Shown here in pieces: positions 9,601 through 17,145 of a stretch of 64,000 bases of DNA (within the stretch, counting starts at the first letter, position 1; every line of letters starts with the position of its first letter). The DNA is from Hymenobacter properus (GTDB taxonomy: Bacteria; Bacteroidota; Bacteroidia; Cytophagales; Hymenobacteraceae), in NCBI RefSeq assembly GCF_015694735.1, contig NZ_JADQDP010000001.1, forward strand, positions 620,001 through 684,000. Reading direction: 5' to 3'. The position numbers were made by a program, and so were the translations under genes. The notes under the pieces are model-generated. The model ran no database searches and was not told the origin of the DNA. It saw only the letters and a list, made by a program, of their open reading frames with translations.

Positions 9601-10286
9601 TAGTCGGGCTCGAGCACCACGCGGCGCGGCTGCACGCGGCCATCGGGCAGCAGCACCGGGCCGATGAGGTGCAACGTGGGGTGCAGCGCGGCGGCCGTGG
9701 GCAGCAGGCCGGCGTAGGCTTCGGGCAGCACCACGTCGAACGGGCCGGCGGGCCGGCCGTCGGCGGGCTGATTCATTTCCACCGTCAGCTCGCCAGTGGC
9801 CAGGTTGGTGGCCAGCACGTGCACGCGCCAGGCCTCGAGGGGCGTAGCGGGCGGCAGCGGGGCCGCCGCCTGGGCCGCCAGCGCGGCTTCGAAGGCGGCC
9901 TGCTCGTTTTCTTCCAGGCCAGCATCGGGCGGCAGCTGCAGGGCCGGGCCGTCGTAGAGCACGCCGTTGAGCTGCTCAATTAGTTCTACCACCGCATTGA
10001 AGCCAGAAACGACTTCGGCTGCGGTACCGGGGTAGCTTTCGTGCAGCACCAGGTTGGCGCTCAGACGCAAAGCCTGCAGCTGGTGGCGCAGGCGGCCCGT
10101 GAGCTCGTGCTCATACGCCACGAAACCGATGGCCTGACTGAGGTTGCCAAAGCTCACGCCGCGGCGCTTGTACTCGTCGCGCAGCACGGCTTCGAGCAGC
10201 TTGCGCAGGCGCGGGAGCTGGTCGGCCGGCGTGGCGGTGGCGTCGGTGGCGAGGGCCGCGAGGCGTGGAAAATAGCGGGCAGGCAT
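6630..10286 (-). CDS. Dna2-like fusion of PD-(D/E)XK nuclease and SF1B helicase
   Basis: The product has 1218 residues. A nuclease-like stretch lies around residues 430-460 (LQGRLDLLHESNTGYDLIEL, then KSSKS), which fits the D...ExK core of RecB/Dna2-type nucleases. The SF1 helicase follows: Walker A CGPPGTGKT near residue 805, Walker B LAVVDEASQ, motif III GDHRQLPAVV, motif V/VI VDTVERYQGSQRDVIVVS and LNVALTRARQQLVLLG. The N-terminal ~400 residues are unassigned. This architecture resembles Dna2 and some stand-alone defence or repair nuclease-helicases. It is the last gene of a minus-strand run with two lipoprotein genes upstream. The role could be replication-fork or end processing, or defence. 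Confidence 0.85.
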   Translation of the reverse strand: MPARYFPRLAALATDATATPADQLPRLRKLLEAVLRDEYKRRGVSFGNLSQAIGFVAYEHELTGRLRHQLQALRLSANLVLHESYPGTAAEVVSGFNAVVELIEQLNGVLYDGPALQLPPDAGLEENEQAAFEAALAAQAAAPLPPATPLEAWRVHVLATNLATGELTVEMNQPADGRPAGPFDVVLPEAYAGLLPTAAALHPTLHLIGPVLLPDGRVQPRRVVLEPDYLISVTTVAECAQKDGTIPEWALISAFLPDEISRPLVLGNLVNMLLDEEVSHAARNEELKSQRKDSEVKERMAALSNLLEKGRPGQGFARNSFTGIENTFDAAASTNVADEPGTKPQALGTSDFDLEHFLHKRLFRLAPLSLSTLPEFQTRNGVPELFNDLRRHHATLRDTQRRGFVADSRTGYQQQRLRVADCFLEPTFLSATYGLQGRLDLLHESNTGYDLIELKSSKSVPSGPPWTNHTAQAQLYRLLLESVFGADGETAGRGRTSILYSSAADGQSAVRRVDQDQALIDRLLNARNQLVGVELQLARATGPRQTRQLLTPVIKPDLSGLPSFGRDKAQHVANAWAAADLVERAYCLELIRFSAREMRLTLLGDEARPGDAGGQAGLWLLPQARKHQNFSLLDELELIEDQSNADDEARDGLGPHLVFQRPAGGREVNFRAGDTLILYPRRKAGVAPDQAAPLSVLDAQVVKVVLAEDLGTDGRVVLSIRNRRLAPRYLHGHSHWALEPDTYDTFRREWASISAFLSLAPERRQRLLARTAPRRPEPEFWTPASPPATTAPEVVARALAAPDWFVLCGPPGTGKTRAVLRELAERLYKQDKHTLLAAYTNRAVDEICEQLVAAGLPFIRVGSRLGTAPHYRPYLLDNMLRDCATRQAVRDRLKNCPFYVGTVASLLGKPELFTLKQFDLAVVDEASQVLEAPMLSLLSKVNKFILIGDHRQLPAVVTQEPEASAVAEEVAELLQQELGLSNLRNSYFERLFKKAEAQWPHAHGTLADHYRMHTELVALVNDDFYNGLLRCPMPWQHEPLNRATWPAPTDAFTEQLYARRLVFVPTRRQPEDLSMKESAQEADLAARTAAYVVQGYGPDFNPETTLGIIASYRNQAALIRARLAALAAELKLPTLTQVSVDTVERYQGSQRDVIVVSFCCHHEHQLELMVSPNEDGTVDRKLNVALTRARQQLVLLGNEEILRRAPHHAALLARVGGA

Positions 10287-10372
10287 AAGCTTCGGCGGTA
10301 GAACAAGGTTAAAATTACCGCTAAAGGAGAGATTTTACATCAGTTTGGCGGAAACCTCTCCTCTGAATCACT

Positions 10373-10957
10373 CTACTCCCCCACCCGCTCAAACACTTCC
10401 CCGTCGGCCAGCTCGTAGCGAATCAGGCCGGCCTGCTTGTCCCAATGGAAGGATTTCATGCGGCCGGAGCCGTAGTTTTTGGCGTTTTGGCCGTCGCGAA
10501 AAACAAAGGCACCGGGATAGGTTTTGCCGCTGCTCAGGTGGCAGGGCTCCGGCACCAGCACGTCGGTGGGACCAATTTTCTGGCCGGCGGGCAGCGGGTA
10601 GTCCAGGCCGGCCATGCTAAGCTGCAGCCGGGCAGGCACGTCGGGCCTGATTTTATCGGCCACAATGCTGAAATAGGGCCGCTTGGGGTCGTACAGCGTA
10701 GCAGACTCCAAGCCGTACTGCACGTGGATGGGCTGGTAAGACCCCGATTCCAGCTGGTTGCAGTCGGTGTTGCTGAACCATTCGCGCTGCTCCAGCAGGG
10801 TCATGGTGTTGGCATGGCCGCGGTTGCTGCGGAAGCTGATGGTGCTGCCTTTGGGATGCGCCGGAAACCAGGCCCGTTCGTCGGGCGTGAGCTGCACCTG
10901 CTCGCAGCTTCCGCAGCTGGCCGTCAGCAGCGAAAGGAATGGCAATAGTCTTTTCAT
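10373..10957 (-). CDS. Hypothetical lipoprotein
   Basis: A 194-residue protein with a short signal peptide and lipobox (SLLTASC, Cys at ~15). The body is rich in aromatic and polar residues with likely beta strands and two further Cys in the mature part (NTDCNQ, EPCHLS). No family was recognised. It lies 86 bases upstream of the nuclease-helicase and 49 bases downstream of another lipoprotein gene on the same strand. A shared transcript is plausible, but nothing links it to DNA processing. Confidence 0.65.
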   Translation of the reverse strand: MKRLLPFLSLLTASCGSCEQVQLTPDERAWFPAHPKGSTISFRSNRGHANTMTLLEQREWFSNTDCNQLESGSYQPIHVQYGLESATLYDPKRPYFSIVADKIRPDVPARLQLSMAGLDYPLPAGQKIGPTDVLVPEPCHLSSGKTYPGAFVFRDGQNAKNYGSGRMKSFHWDKQAGLIRYELADGEVFERVGE

Positions 10958-11006
10958 GTTTTACGCCGGACGGCTGGCGAAAGCCAACTGAGTTGCGCCA
11001 TACCCG

Positions 11007-11489
11007 CTACCGGGCCGCAGTGAGCCCCATGGGTGCGGCCAACGCGCCCTCTTCGTACATGTTGAGGTAGAGTTTCAGCGGTTCTTTCCGGCCTTTCCAG
11101 GTAACGGAATAGATGTCGAGCTGGCCTTCATTGAGCACACCGCCCGCCTCTATTTTAAAAGCGCAGCAGCTGCCTTCGAGCTGGTATTCAATAGGCTGCC
11201 CTTTGGGACCTAGTAGCGCGTTGAGGTAACGCTGCTGGTTGCGGGCGCCAGCCTCCTTGCCGCCGCCAACTCGCACGGGGTTGGTTTCCGTAAAGCCGTA
11301 GGTGGTGTCGGTGCTGGTTTCCTTAACGAGGAAGGGCAGCACGCCGCTCGCGCCTTTTTCGTGCAGGCCCTCCGACACGGCGCCGCCGTAGGTGGGCGGA
11401 GTTTTCGGACGGATGGTTTCGCAGCCCCACACGCCCAATGCGGCCAGCAGCAGGACGCTGGCTTTTTTCATTAACTGGATTTTCTTCAT
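11007..11489 (-). CDS. Hypothetical lipoprotein
   Basis: Set from the Met that gives a signal peptide (MKKIQLMKKASVLLLAALG, then VWGC lipobox); a second Met six residues later could also serve. The product has 160 residues. The mature region has YQLEGSCCAFKIEAGGVLNE and then QLDIYSVTWKGRKEPLKLYL, which looks like a small beta-sandwich. No family recognised. The start faces the coiled-coil gene on the plus strand across 55 bases, so both promoters must lie in that gap or in the genes. Confidence 0.65.
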   Translation of the reverse strand: MKKIQLMKKASVLLLAALGVWGCETIRPKTPPTYGGAVSEGLHEKGASGVLPFLVKETSTDTTYGFTETNPVRVGGGKEAGARNQQRYLNALLGPKGQPIEYQLEGSCCAFKIEAGGVLNEGQLDIYSVTWKGRKEPLKLYLNMYEEGALAAPMGLTAAR

Positions 11490-11544
11490 ACCAATGCCGT
11501 TTTCTCCACTGTTTTCCGGCCTACAAAGAACTACACAGCAGCTT

Positions 11545-12087
11545 ATGTTTCGGTTTTGCTTCGCGGCGGCGTCCCTGCTACCCCTGCTCAGCGCCGCCCA
11601 GGCCCCGGCCGTGACGCCCGACAGTCGTCTGCCCGGCCTGCTCCAACAGCGGGCCGAGCTCACGCGGCGCTACGCCGAAGCCAGCGCCCAGCGCCACAGC
11701 CTGTTCGGCAACAAGCCCTCCAAAAAGGACTTGCAGGAAGTGGTAGATGCTCTGCAGGGCATCGTCGACAAGGACCAGCAAATTGTGGACGTGCTCAACG
11801 AGACGGCCCAGAAAGCCACCACCACTTCGGTGCGGCTGGCCGCCACTACCACCAAGCTGGAAAGCACTTCCCGCGACGACCGCAACCTCACTGCCCAGCG
11901 CCTGCTGGAATTGGAAAACGAAACCCAAAACCTGCGCCAGCGCGAAAAACAGCAGCTCGCCAAACAGCGCGACCTCGAAGCCGAAGTAGCGGAAGCCAAG
12001 CAAGGCCATTTCGTGCGCGACGCCCTGATTGCGGCATTGGCGGTGGCCTGTCTGGGCCTGTTGCTGGTGCGCCGGCGGCGCAAGTAA
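11545..12087 (+). CDS. Secreted coiled-coil protein with C-terminal membrane anchor
   Basis: The 180-residue product begins with a cleavable signal peptide (MFRFCFAAASLLPLLSAAQA). A long heptad-rich segment of about residues 30-150 follows, full of Gln, Glu, Lys and Leu (LLELENETQNLRQREKQQLA). It ends in one transmembrane helix (ALIAALAVACLGLLLV) with an RRRRK stop-transfer tail. This is the layout of a periplasmic coiled coil anchored in the inner membrane. No family was recognised. The Imm51-like gene starts 17 bases after its stop, which suggests an operon. Confidence 0.7.
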   Translation: MFRFCFAAASLLPLLSAAQAPAVTPDSRLPGLLQQRAELTRRYAEASAQRHSLFGNKPSKKDLQEVVDALQGIVDKDQQIVDVLNETAQKATTTSVRLAATTTKLESTSRDDRNLTAQRLLELENETQNLRQREKQQLAKQRDLEAEVAEAKQGHFVRDALIAALAVACLGLLLVRRRRK

Positions 12088-12104
12088 GCCGTACTTTCAC
12101 CGCC

Positions 12105-12464
12105 ATGTCCGCTACTTTTCCTTTCCAGGTCACGGCCGCACCGCCGGCGGTGCAGCCCGAATACCAACTGCTCATCTTCGCCGACGTGGGCGGGCTGGAC
12201 GACTATTACCAACTGTTCCAGCACTACGGCTTTGGCGGCACGGCCGACTCCTGGGCCGAGCACATCGAAACCATCATCGAGGAAAAGCAGCCCGGGCTGC
12301 TGGAGGAGCTGGAGTTTGGCGAGGGTGGGCACACGTTTGTGGCCTACGCCAGCGGGCCAGCGGCCGTAGCCGATTTTATGACCTGCGTGTTGCCTCATTT
12401 TGATACTTTGCCGCACCTGCAGCAGTACCTGAGCCAGGCCGACCCGGCAGATTTTTTCAGGTGA
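12105..12464 (+). CDS. Imm51-like immunity protein family
   Basis: A cytoplasmic 119-residue acidic protein. The central part, YYQLFQHYGFGGTADSWAEH and then IETIIEEKQPGLLEELEFG, followed by HTFVAYASG and a C-terminal helix, follows the Imm51 pattern (..g..G.gydW..l....l.e..p.l...l.fd.e...f.ays). Imm51 proteins are predicted antidotes of polymorphic or contact-dependent toxins. No toxin gene is seen next to it. It could be an orphan immunity gene or a housekeeping relative of that fold. The match is from memory of the family and needs a profile search. Confidence 0.5.
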   Translation: MSATFPFQVTAAPPAVQPEYQLLIFADVGGLDDYYQLFQHYGFGGTADSWAEHIETIIEEKQPGLLEELEFGEGGHTFVAYASGPAAVADFMTCVLPHFDTLPHLQQYLSQADPADFFR

Positions 12465-12482
12465 GGCTGATTACAATACGTC

Positions 12483-12584
12483 TGTCATCTTGAACGCAAC
12501 GGAGGACCATCTCACTTTTGAGCGGTAGCCGTTGATGCCAAGTGTTATTCGATGAAAAGGTCCTTCGCTGCGCTCAGGATGACA
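12483..12584. repeat. Family-A palindromic repeat (variant arms)
   Basis: Arms TGTCATCTTGAACGCAACGG and CGCTGCGCTCAGGATGACA are imperfectly complementary and enclose ~50 bases. The right arm carries an ATG in frame with the SWIM gene, which creates a false upstream start for it. Confidence 0.7.
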
Positions 12585-12619
12585 GATTTATTCTGTTCAT
12601 TCAGACCGGCAAATCCTCC

Positions 12620-12627
12620 TACATTTG
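12620..12627 (+). promoter_or_regulatory. -7 box TACATTTG
   Basis: Exact match to TAnnTTTG, 17 bases before the ATG of the SWIM gene. It supports the start at 12645 over the ATG inside the repeat. Confidence 0.55.
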
Positions 12628-12644
12628 GCGCCTACCCCGCTCCC

Positions 12645-15600
12645 ATGATATCCTTCACCGAAGCGCAAGCCCAGGCCCTCATCACCGACCCCGGCACCCT
12701 GAAACGGGGCCAGGAGCTGCTAAAACCCGCCAAATGGGCCAACCTGGGCCGGACCGATACGGCCGCCTGGGGCGAGTGCGCCGGCAGCGGTAGCAAGCCC
12801 TACCTCACCGGCATCGACCTCACGGAGCCCGCCTTTAAATGCAGCTGCCCGAGCCGGGTGTTTCCCTGCAAGCACGGGGCCGGCCTGCTCCTGCTCATGG
12901 CCCGCCAGCCGGAACTGCTGGCGGGAAGCACGCCGCCGGCATGGCTGGAAGAGTGGCTCAGCAAGCGCCAGCAAACGCAGGAGAAAAAGGCCGAGAAAAC
13001 CACGCCCGTTGCGAAAGCCCCCAAAGCAGCGGCCGCAGCCGCTCTGCTCGATAAGGATGATTCGGCAGATGCTACGGCTGTCCTGGACGGCACTACGACC
13101 CCGGAGGCAGCCGATGAGCCGGCAAAACCAGCTGGCCTCAATGTCGACGCCAAGCGCATGGCCCGCATGGCCGCCGGGGCTGAAGACCTAGCCGCCTGGC
13201 TCGAGGACCTAATGCGGGCCGGCCTGGCCACCCTCGACCAGCAGCCCGCGAAGTTCTGGGAAAGCCAGGCCGCCCGCCTGGTCGACAACCAGTTGCCTGG
13301 CCTGGCTGCAGTTGTGCGCGAGCTGGCCACCCTGCGCCATGCTCACGCCGACTGGCCGGCCCGCATGCTCGGCCGCCTGGGCGAGCTGTACCTTTTAGTG
13401 CGTGCCTTTCAGAACCTACCCCAGCTCAGCCCCGAGGCTCGGCCGGAAATCCTCCAGCAAGTCGGCGTCAACCTCAAAAAAGAGGACCTCCTGGCTACTG
13501 CGCCGCCCGTGGCCGATGCCTGGCGCATACTGGGCCAATTCCGCTGGGAGGAAGACCGGCTCACCGCCCGCCGCACCTGGCTGCACGGCCGTCACACCGG
13601 CCGTACCGCGTTGGTGCTGGAGTTTTCCTTCGGCGGGCAGCCCTTTGGCACGCCGTTCATCCCGCACGGCAGCTACTTGGGTGAGCTGGCTTTTTACCCC
13701 GGCCTGCTGCCCTTGCGCGCCGCGCCGGTTCAGGTGAAGTTTGATGGTACCGTGCCGCTCGGCGCTGTACCTGCCGGTCAAACCATCAGCCAGTTGCTAT
13801 ACGACTACGCCGACGCCATGGCCCGCCTGCCCTGGCTGCGCGAGTGGCCCGCCACTCTCAGCGAGGTGCTGCCCACGCCCCTGCCCGATGGCCGCTGGCA
13901 GCTGAACCATGCCACCGAAACCGGCACGCTGCCGTTGCGCCTCACCGATGAGGACTTTGGCTGGCAGCTGCTAGCCGAAAGTGGAGGACAGCCGCTGACG
14001 CTGTTTGGCGAGTGGGATGGGCAGGCGTTTCGGCCGCTGAGCAGCTGGTTGGGTGTTTCGCCTCCTGGGGCTTTCCCCTTTGCCGCATTCACTGATAAGG
14101 AAGAAAGGCCCGTTCGTGAGTCCGATTTCAACCCCACTGACATCAGAAGTAAGTCTGGTTTTCTCTCTCCCGAAGCCAAAGAATTAGAGGATAAAGCCCC
14201 CACGGGCGCAGCGGTATTACCCAGTGCCGCTCAGCTCCTTCGCATTGCCCTGCTCGGCACGCGCCAAAGCGGCGAAACCGTTCCCGCCTTCCCCACGCCC
14301 GCTGCTTCGCCTGAGCAGCAGCTCCTGCTGGCTGCCGGTACCCTGGCCCTCATGCGCAAGGCCGGCCACCGGCCCGCTACAGCTACCACGCCCGCCCTTG
14401 CGCCCGCGCCGCCCGAACTGCTACCGGTGGTGGGCCCCAAGGGCACGGCCCACCTGCACCAGATGCTCGTCAACAACTTGCATCTGGAGCTGCTACCCGA
14501 CTACCTCACCCGCTTGGCGGGCCGCGATTTGCGGGTGCCGCCGGCCCTGCTGGTGCCGCTGCTGCACCACGCCGTTCGCTCGGCTGATACGCGGGCGGCG
14601 CTGGGGCCGGTGCTGGGCGCACGCGGCCTCTGGCTGAGCCGGCAAAACCCCGATTGGGCCAAATTGGCCGATGTCGCTGCCCCCGCTGCAAGCAGTCCGG
14701 CCACCACCGAAACCTGGGAAACCGGCACGCTGCCCCAGCGCCGCGCCTGGCTGGCCGAACGCTTCGCCCTGGCCCCCGACGAGGCCCGCGCGCTGCTCCT
14801 GGCCGCCCTGCCCGCCGAGCCGGCCAAGGCGCAGGAGGCCTTCCTCGAAATTCTGGCGGGGCACCTGCACCCCGACGCCGAGCCCGCGCTGGAGGCCCTG
14901 CTGAAAGCCCGCGGCCAGGACGTGCGTCGGCTAGCCGCTGAGCTGCTGGTGCAGCTGCCAGGAGCGGCGCTCACCGAGCGGCTGTGGGCTCGGGCCGCGC
15001 CGCTACTCACGGCCAAGCGCAAGCTGCTGGGCCTGGGCAAGCCGGAGCTCGACGTTATCCTCCCCGAGGCCTGGGACAAGTCCTGGCTGGCCGATGGCAT
15101 TGAGGAGAAAAATGCCCGTTTTCTGTCGCCTTATGGGGCTACGTTTAAAACGGCCGTGGGGCCCGCCACCGCTCGCCTCGCCAACCTGCTGACCCTGCTG
15201 CCGCCCCGCCGCTGGACCGCCCACCTCGGCCTGACGCCGGCTGAACTTCTGGCTGCGGCCCTGGCTTCGGAATGGGCACTCCCACTGCTCTCGGCCTGGG
15301 GCCAAAGCACGCTGCTGCACCGGGATTCGGACTTTGCCGCTGCCTTTCTTAGCCTGTGGCTGAACGAGCGGCCGGCCCTGGAAAAAGCCCACGGTGACCG
15401 GGGCATCGACTGGATTTCCTTGGCTGCTATGCTTCCCGACAAGGCCCGGCAGGAGCTGGTGCTTGAGCCAATTTTAGAGCGTGTGCGCCGCCAGGTGCCC
15501 AATTGGACGCAGGACCTCGGCTTGGTGCCCGCGCCCTGGCCCCGCGCTTTCAGTCTGGCAGTTGTGAGGGCTATTGCCAGCCAGTTGGCCAACACGGCCA

Positions 15601-15818
15601 CCCTGTACCAGGTCAATGCGCCGCCCTACCACCTGCGCCAGTTGGCGTGGCTGCTGCCCCAAACTGTGGCTCCCAGTACTTCTCCCGCCGATTCGGCAGC
15701 CATCATTCAGCAAGCTGAAGTCATTCCCGACCTACACCAGACCTTCCTTCCTCAACTCCACGAATTCACCGACACCCTGCGCTTCCAGGCCGACTTGGAA
15801 GGGTCGCTGAGCGAGTGA
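12645..15818 (+). CDS. SWIM zinc-finger protein with DUF5691 (YehQ-like)
   Basis: The product has 1057 residues. A SWIM zinc finger lies at residues ~66-77 (CSCPSRVFPCKH, pattern CxC-x6-CxH). A low-complexity Ala/Lys/Glu linker follows at ~105-165. The rest is large and helical. The stretch at about residues 525-560 (QLLRIALLGTRQSG) opens the DUF5691 region, and the C-terminal half looks like helical repeats. Together with the MoxR ATPase, DUF5682 and VWA genes downstream it forms the set known in E. coli as YehQ, YehL, YehM and YehP. SWIM domains bind nucleic acid or protein; the function of the set is not established. The start at 12645 follows a TACATTTG box; the earlier ATG lies in a repeat. 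Confidence 0.85.
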   Translation: MISFTEAQAQALITDPGTLKRGQELLKPAKWANLGRTDTAAWGECAGSGSKPYLTGIDLTEPAFKCSCPSRVFPCKHGAGLLLLMARQPELLAGSTPPAWLEEWLSKRQQTQEKKAEKTTPVAKAPKAAAAAALLDKDDSADATAVLDGTTTPEAADEPAKPAGLNVDAKRMARMAAGAEDLAAWLEDLMRAGLATLDQQPAKFWESQAARLVDNQLPGLAAVVRELATLRHAHADWPARMLGRLGELYLLVRAFQNLPQLSPEARPEILQQVGVNLKKEDLLATAPPVADAWRILGQFRWEEDRLTARRTWLHGRHTGRTALVLEFSFGGQPFGTPFIPHGSYLGELAFYPGLLPLRAAPVQVKFDGTVPLGAVPAGQTISQLLYDYADAMARLPWLREWPATLSEVLPTPLPDGRWQLNHATETGTLPLRLTDEDFGWQLLAESGGQPLTLFGEWDGQAFRPLSSWLGVSPPGAFPFAAFTDKEERPVRESDFNPTDIRSKSGFLSPEAKELEDKAPTGAAVLPSAAQLLRIALLGTRQSGETVPAFPTPAASPEQQLLLAAGTLALMRKAGHRPATATTPALAPAPPELLPVVGPKGTAHLHQMLVNNLHLELLPDYLTRLAGRDLRVPPALLVPLLHHAVRSADTRAALGPVLGARGLWLSRQNPDWAKLADVAAPAASSPATTETWETGTLPQRRAWLAERFALAPDEARALLLAALPAEPAKAQEAFLEILAGHLHPDAEPALEALLKARGQDVRRLAAELLVQLPGAALTERLWARAAPLLTAKRKLLGLGKPELDVILPEAWDKSWLADGIEEKNARFLSPYGATFKTAVGPATARLANLLTLLPPRRWTAHLGLTPAELLAAALASEWALPLLSAWGQSTLLHRDSDFAAAFLSLWLNERPALEKAHGDRGIDWISLAAMLPDKARQELVLEPILERVRRQVPNWTQDLGLVPAPWPRAFSLAVVRAIASQLANTATLYQVNAPPYHLRQLAWLLPQTVAPSTSPADSAAIIQQAEVIPDLHQTFLPQLHEFTDTLRFQADLEGSLSE

Positions 15819-15831
15819 ATTCGATAAATCA

Positions 15832-15879
15832 GAACGTCATGAAAACGGAACGTCATGAAAACGGAACGTCATCAAAACA
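15832..15879. repeat. Three tandem copies of a 16-bp unit
   Basis: GAACGTCATGAAAACG occurs at 15832-15847 and 15848-15863 exactly, and at 15864-15879 with two changes. The array runs straight into the arm of the next hairpin repeat, whose own GCACGTCATGCC start resembles a fourth, diverged unit. Confidence 0.85.
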
Positions 15880-15882
15880 GCA

Positions 15883-15966
15883 CGTCATGCCGAGCGCAAC
15901 GAAGCATCTTTACCGCAATGGTAAATAATTGCGTTGCGCAGTAAAGGTGCTGCGCTCGGCATGACG
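15883..15966. repeat. Family-A palindromic repeat
   Basis: Arms CGTCATGCCGAGCGCA and TGCGCTCGGCATGACG pair perfectly, with further imperfect pairing inward (AACGAAGCATCTTTAC against GTAAAGGTGC). It separates the SWIM gene from the MoxR gene. Confidence 0.9.
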
Positions 15967-16017
15967 CCAAATAAACTCCTACCCCCACACCCTCCTGCCC
16001 TCACACCCCCAAACTCC

Positions 16018-17109
16018 ATGACGCCCACCGCCCTGCTCCGCCCCCACGCCGAAGACCTCTACGCCGAAGAGCTCGCCGCCCTCAAAGCCCTCGACCAGGA
16101 CCGCCCCAAGCCGCCGGGCTGGCAGCTTTCGCCCTGGGCGGTGGTGACGTACTTACTGGGCGGCAAGCTCGACAACGGGTTTGAGGTGGAGCCCAAGTAC
16201 ATCGGCCAGCGGCGGCTGATGGAAATTGCCGTGGCCACCCTGGCTACGGACCGCGCCCTGCTGCTGCTGGGCGTGCCCGGCACGGCCAAAAGCTGGGTGA
16301 GCGAGCACCTGACGGCGGCCATCAGCGGGCATACCAACCTGCTGGTGCAGGGCACCGCCGGCACCGCCGAAGACAGCCTGCGCTACTCCTGGAACTACGC
16401 CCGCCTGCTGGCCGAAGGCCCCACACTAGGCGCGCTGGTGCCCAGCCCCCTTTACCAGGGCATGGAAACCGGCCAGCTCGTCCGCATCGAAGAACTGACG
16501 CGCATCCCCTCCGATGTGCAGGATACGCTGCTCACCATGCTGTCTGAGAAAGTGCTGCCCATCCCCGAGTTGAGCACCGAAATTCAGGCCCGGCAGGGCT
16601 TCAACGTCATCGCCACGGCCAACGACCGGGACCGGGGCGTGAACGAGCTGAGCAGCGCCCTGCGCCGTCGCTTCAACGCCGTGGTGCTGCCCCTGCCCGC
16701 CACCCTGGCCGAGGAAGTGCACATCGTGCAAACCCGCGTGGCTAAGCAGGGCCAGGCCCTTCAGCTGCCCGTGGAAGCCCCTGCCCTAGCCGAAATCAGC
16801 CGCCTCGTCACCGTGTTCCGGGAGCTGCGCCAAGGCGTGACCGACAACGGCAAAACCAAGCTTAAGAGCCCCAGCGGCACGCTCAGCACTGGCGAGGCCA
16901 TCTCGGTGATGAACGCCGGCCTGGCCCTGGCCGCCTACTTCGGCGACGGCACCCTGCGCGCGCCCGACCTGGCCGCCGGCCTCACCGGCGCCGTCATCAA
17001 AGACCCCGCCCCCGACCGCGTGGTGTGGCTCGAATACCTCGAAACCGTGGTGAAGGAGCGCGAAGGCTGGAAGGACTTGTACCGGGCGTGCCGGGAGGTG
17101 GTGGAATAA
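16018..17109 (+). CDS. MoxR-type AAA+ ATPase (YehL-like)
   Basis: A 363-residue AAA+ protein. Walker A is GVPGTAKS near residue 87. The Walker B position reads LVRIEELTR, so the usual DE is EE. Further signatures are RIPSDVQDTLLTMLSEK, sensor 1 FNVIATANDRDRG and the arginine-finger stretch ELSSALRRRFNAVVLPL. MoxR ATPases remodel or activate partner proteins, usually with a VWA protein that chelates metal. The likely partners here are the VWA protein at 22931, DUF5682 at 19150 and the SWIM protein just upstream. The start at 16018 is chosen because earlier in-frame Met codons lie within or next to the hairpin repeat. Confidence 0.88.
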   Translation: MTPTALLRPHAEDLYAEELAALKALDQDRPKPPGWQLSPWAVVTYLLGGKLDNGFEVEPKYIGQRRLMEIAVATLATDRALLLLGVPGTAKSWVSEHLTAAISGHTNLLVQGTAGTAEDSLRYSWNYARLLAEGPTLGALVPSPLYQGMETGQLVRIEELTRIPSDVQDTLLTMLSEKVLPIPELSTEIQARQGFNVIATANDRDRGVNELSSALRRRFNAVVLPLPATLAEEVHIVQTRVAKQGQALQLPVEAPALAEISRLVTVFRELRQGVTDNGKTKLKSPSGTLSTGEAISVMNAGLALAAYFGDGTLRAPDLAAGLTGAVIKDPAPDRVVWLEYLETVVKEREGWKDLYRACREVVE

Positions 17110-17145
17110 TTTTTGATAATCAATTACTATACACCCACCAACATT

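Noticed and set aside
12552..12644. Upstream start for the SWIM protein, reading MKRSFAALRMTDLF
   Set aside because: This stretch is the right arm of a palindromic repeat, and a TACATTTG box lies after it. The ATG at 12645 is the likely start.
15832..15966. CRISPR-like array suggested by regular 16-bp repeats
   Set aside because: Units are contiguous without spacers, only three in number, and no cas gene is near.
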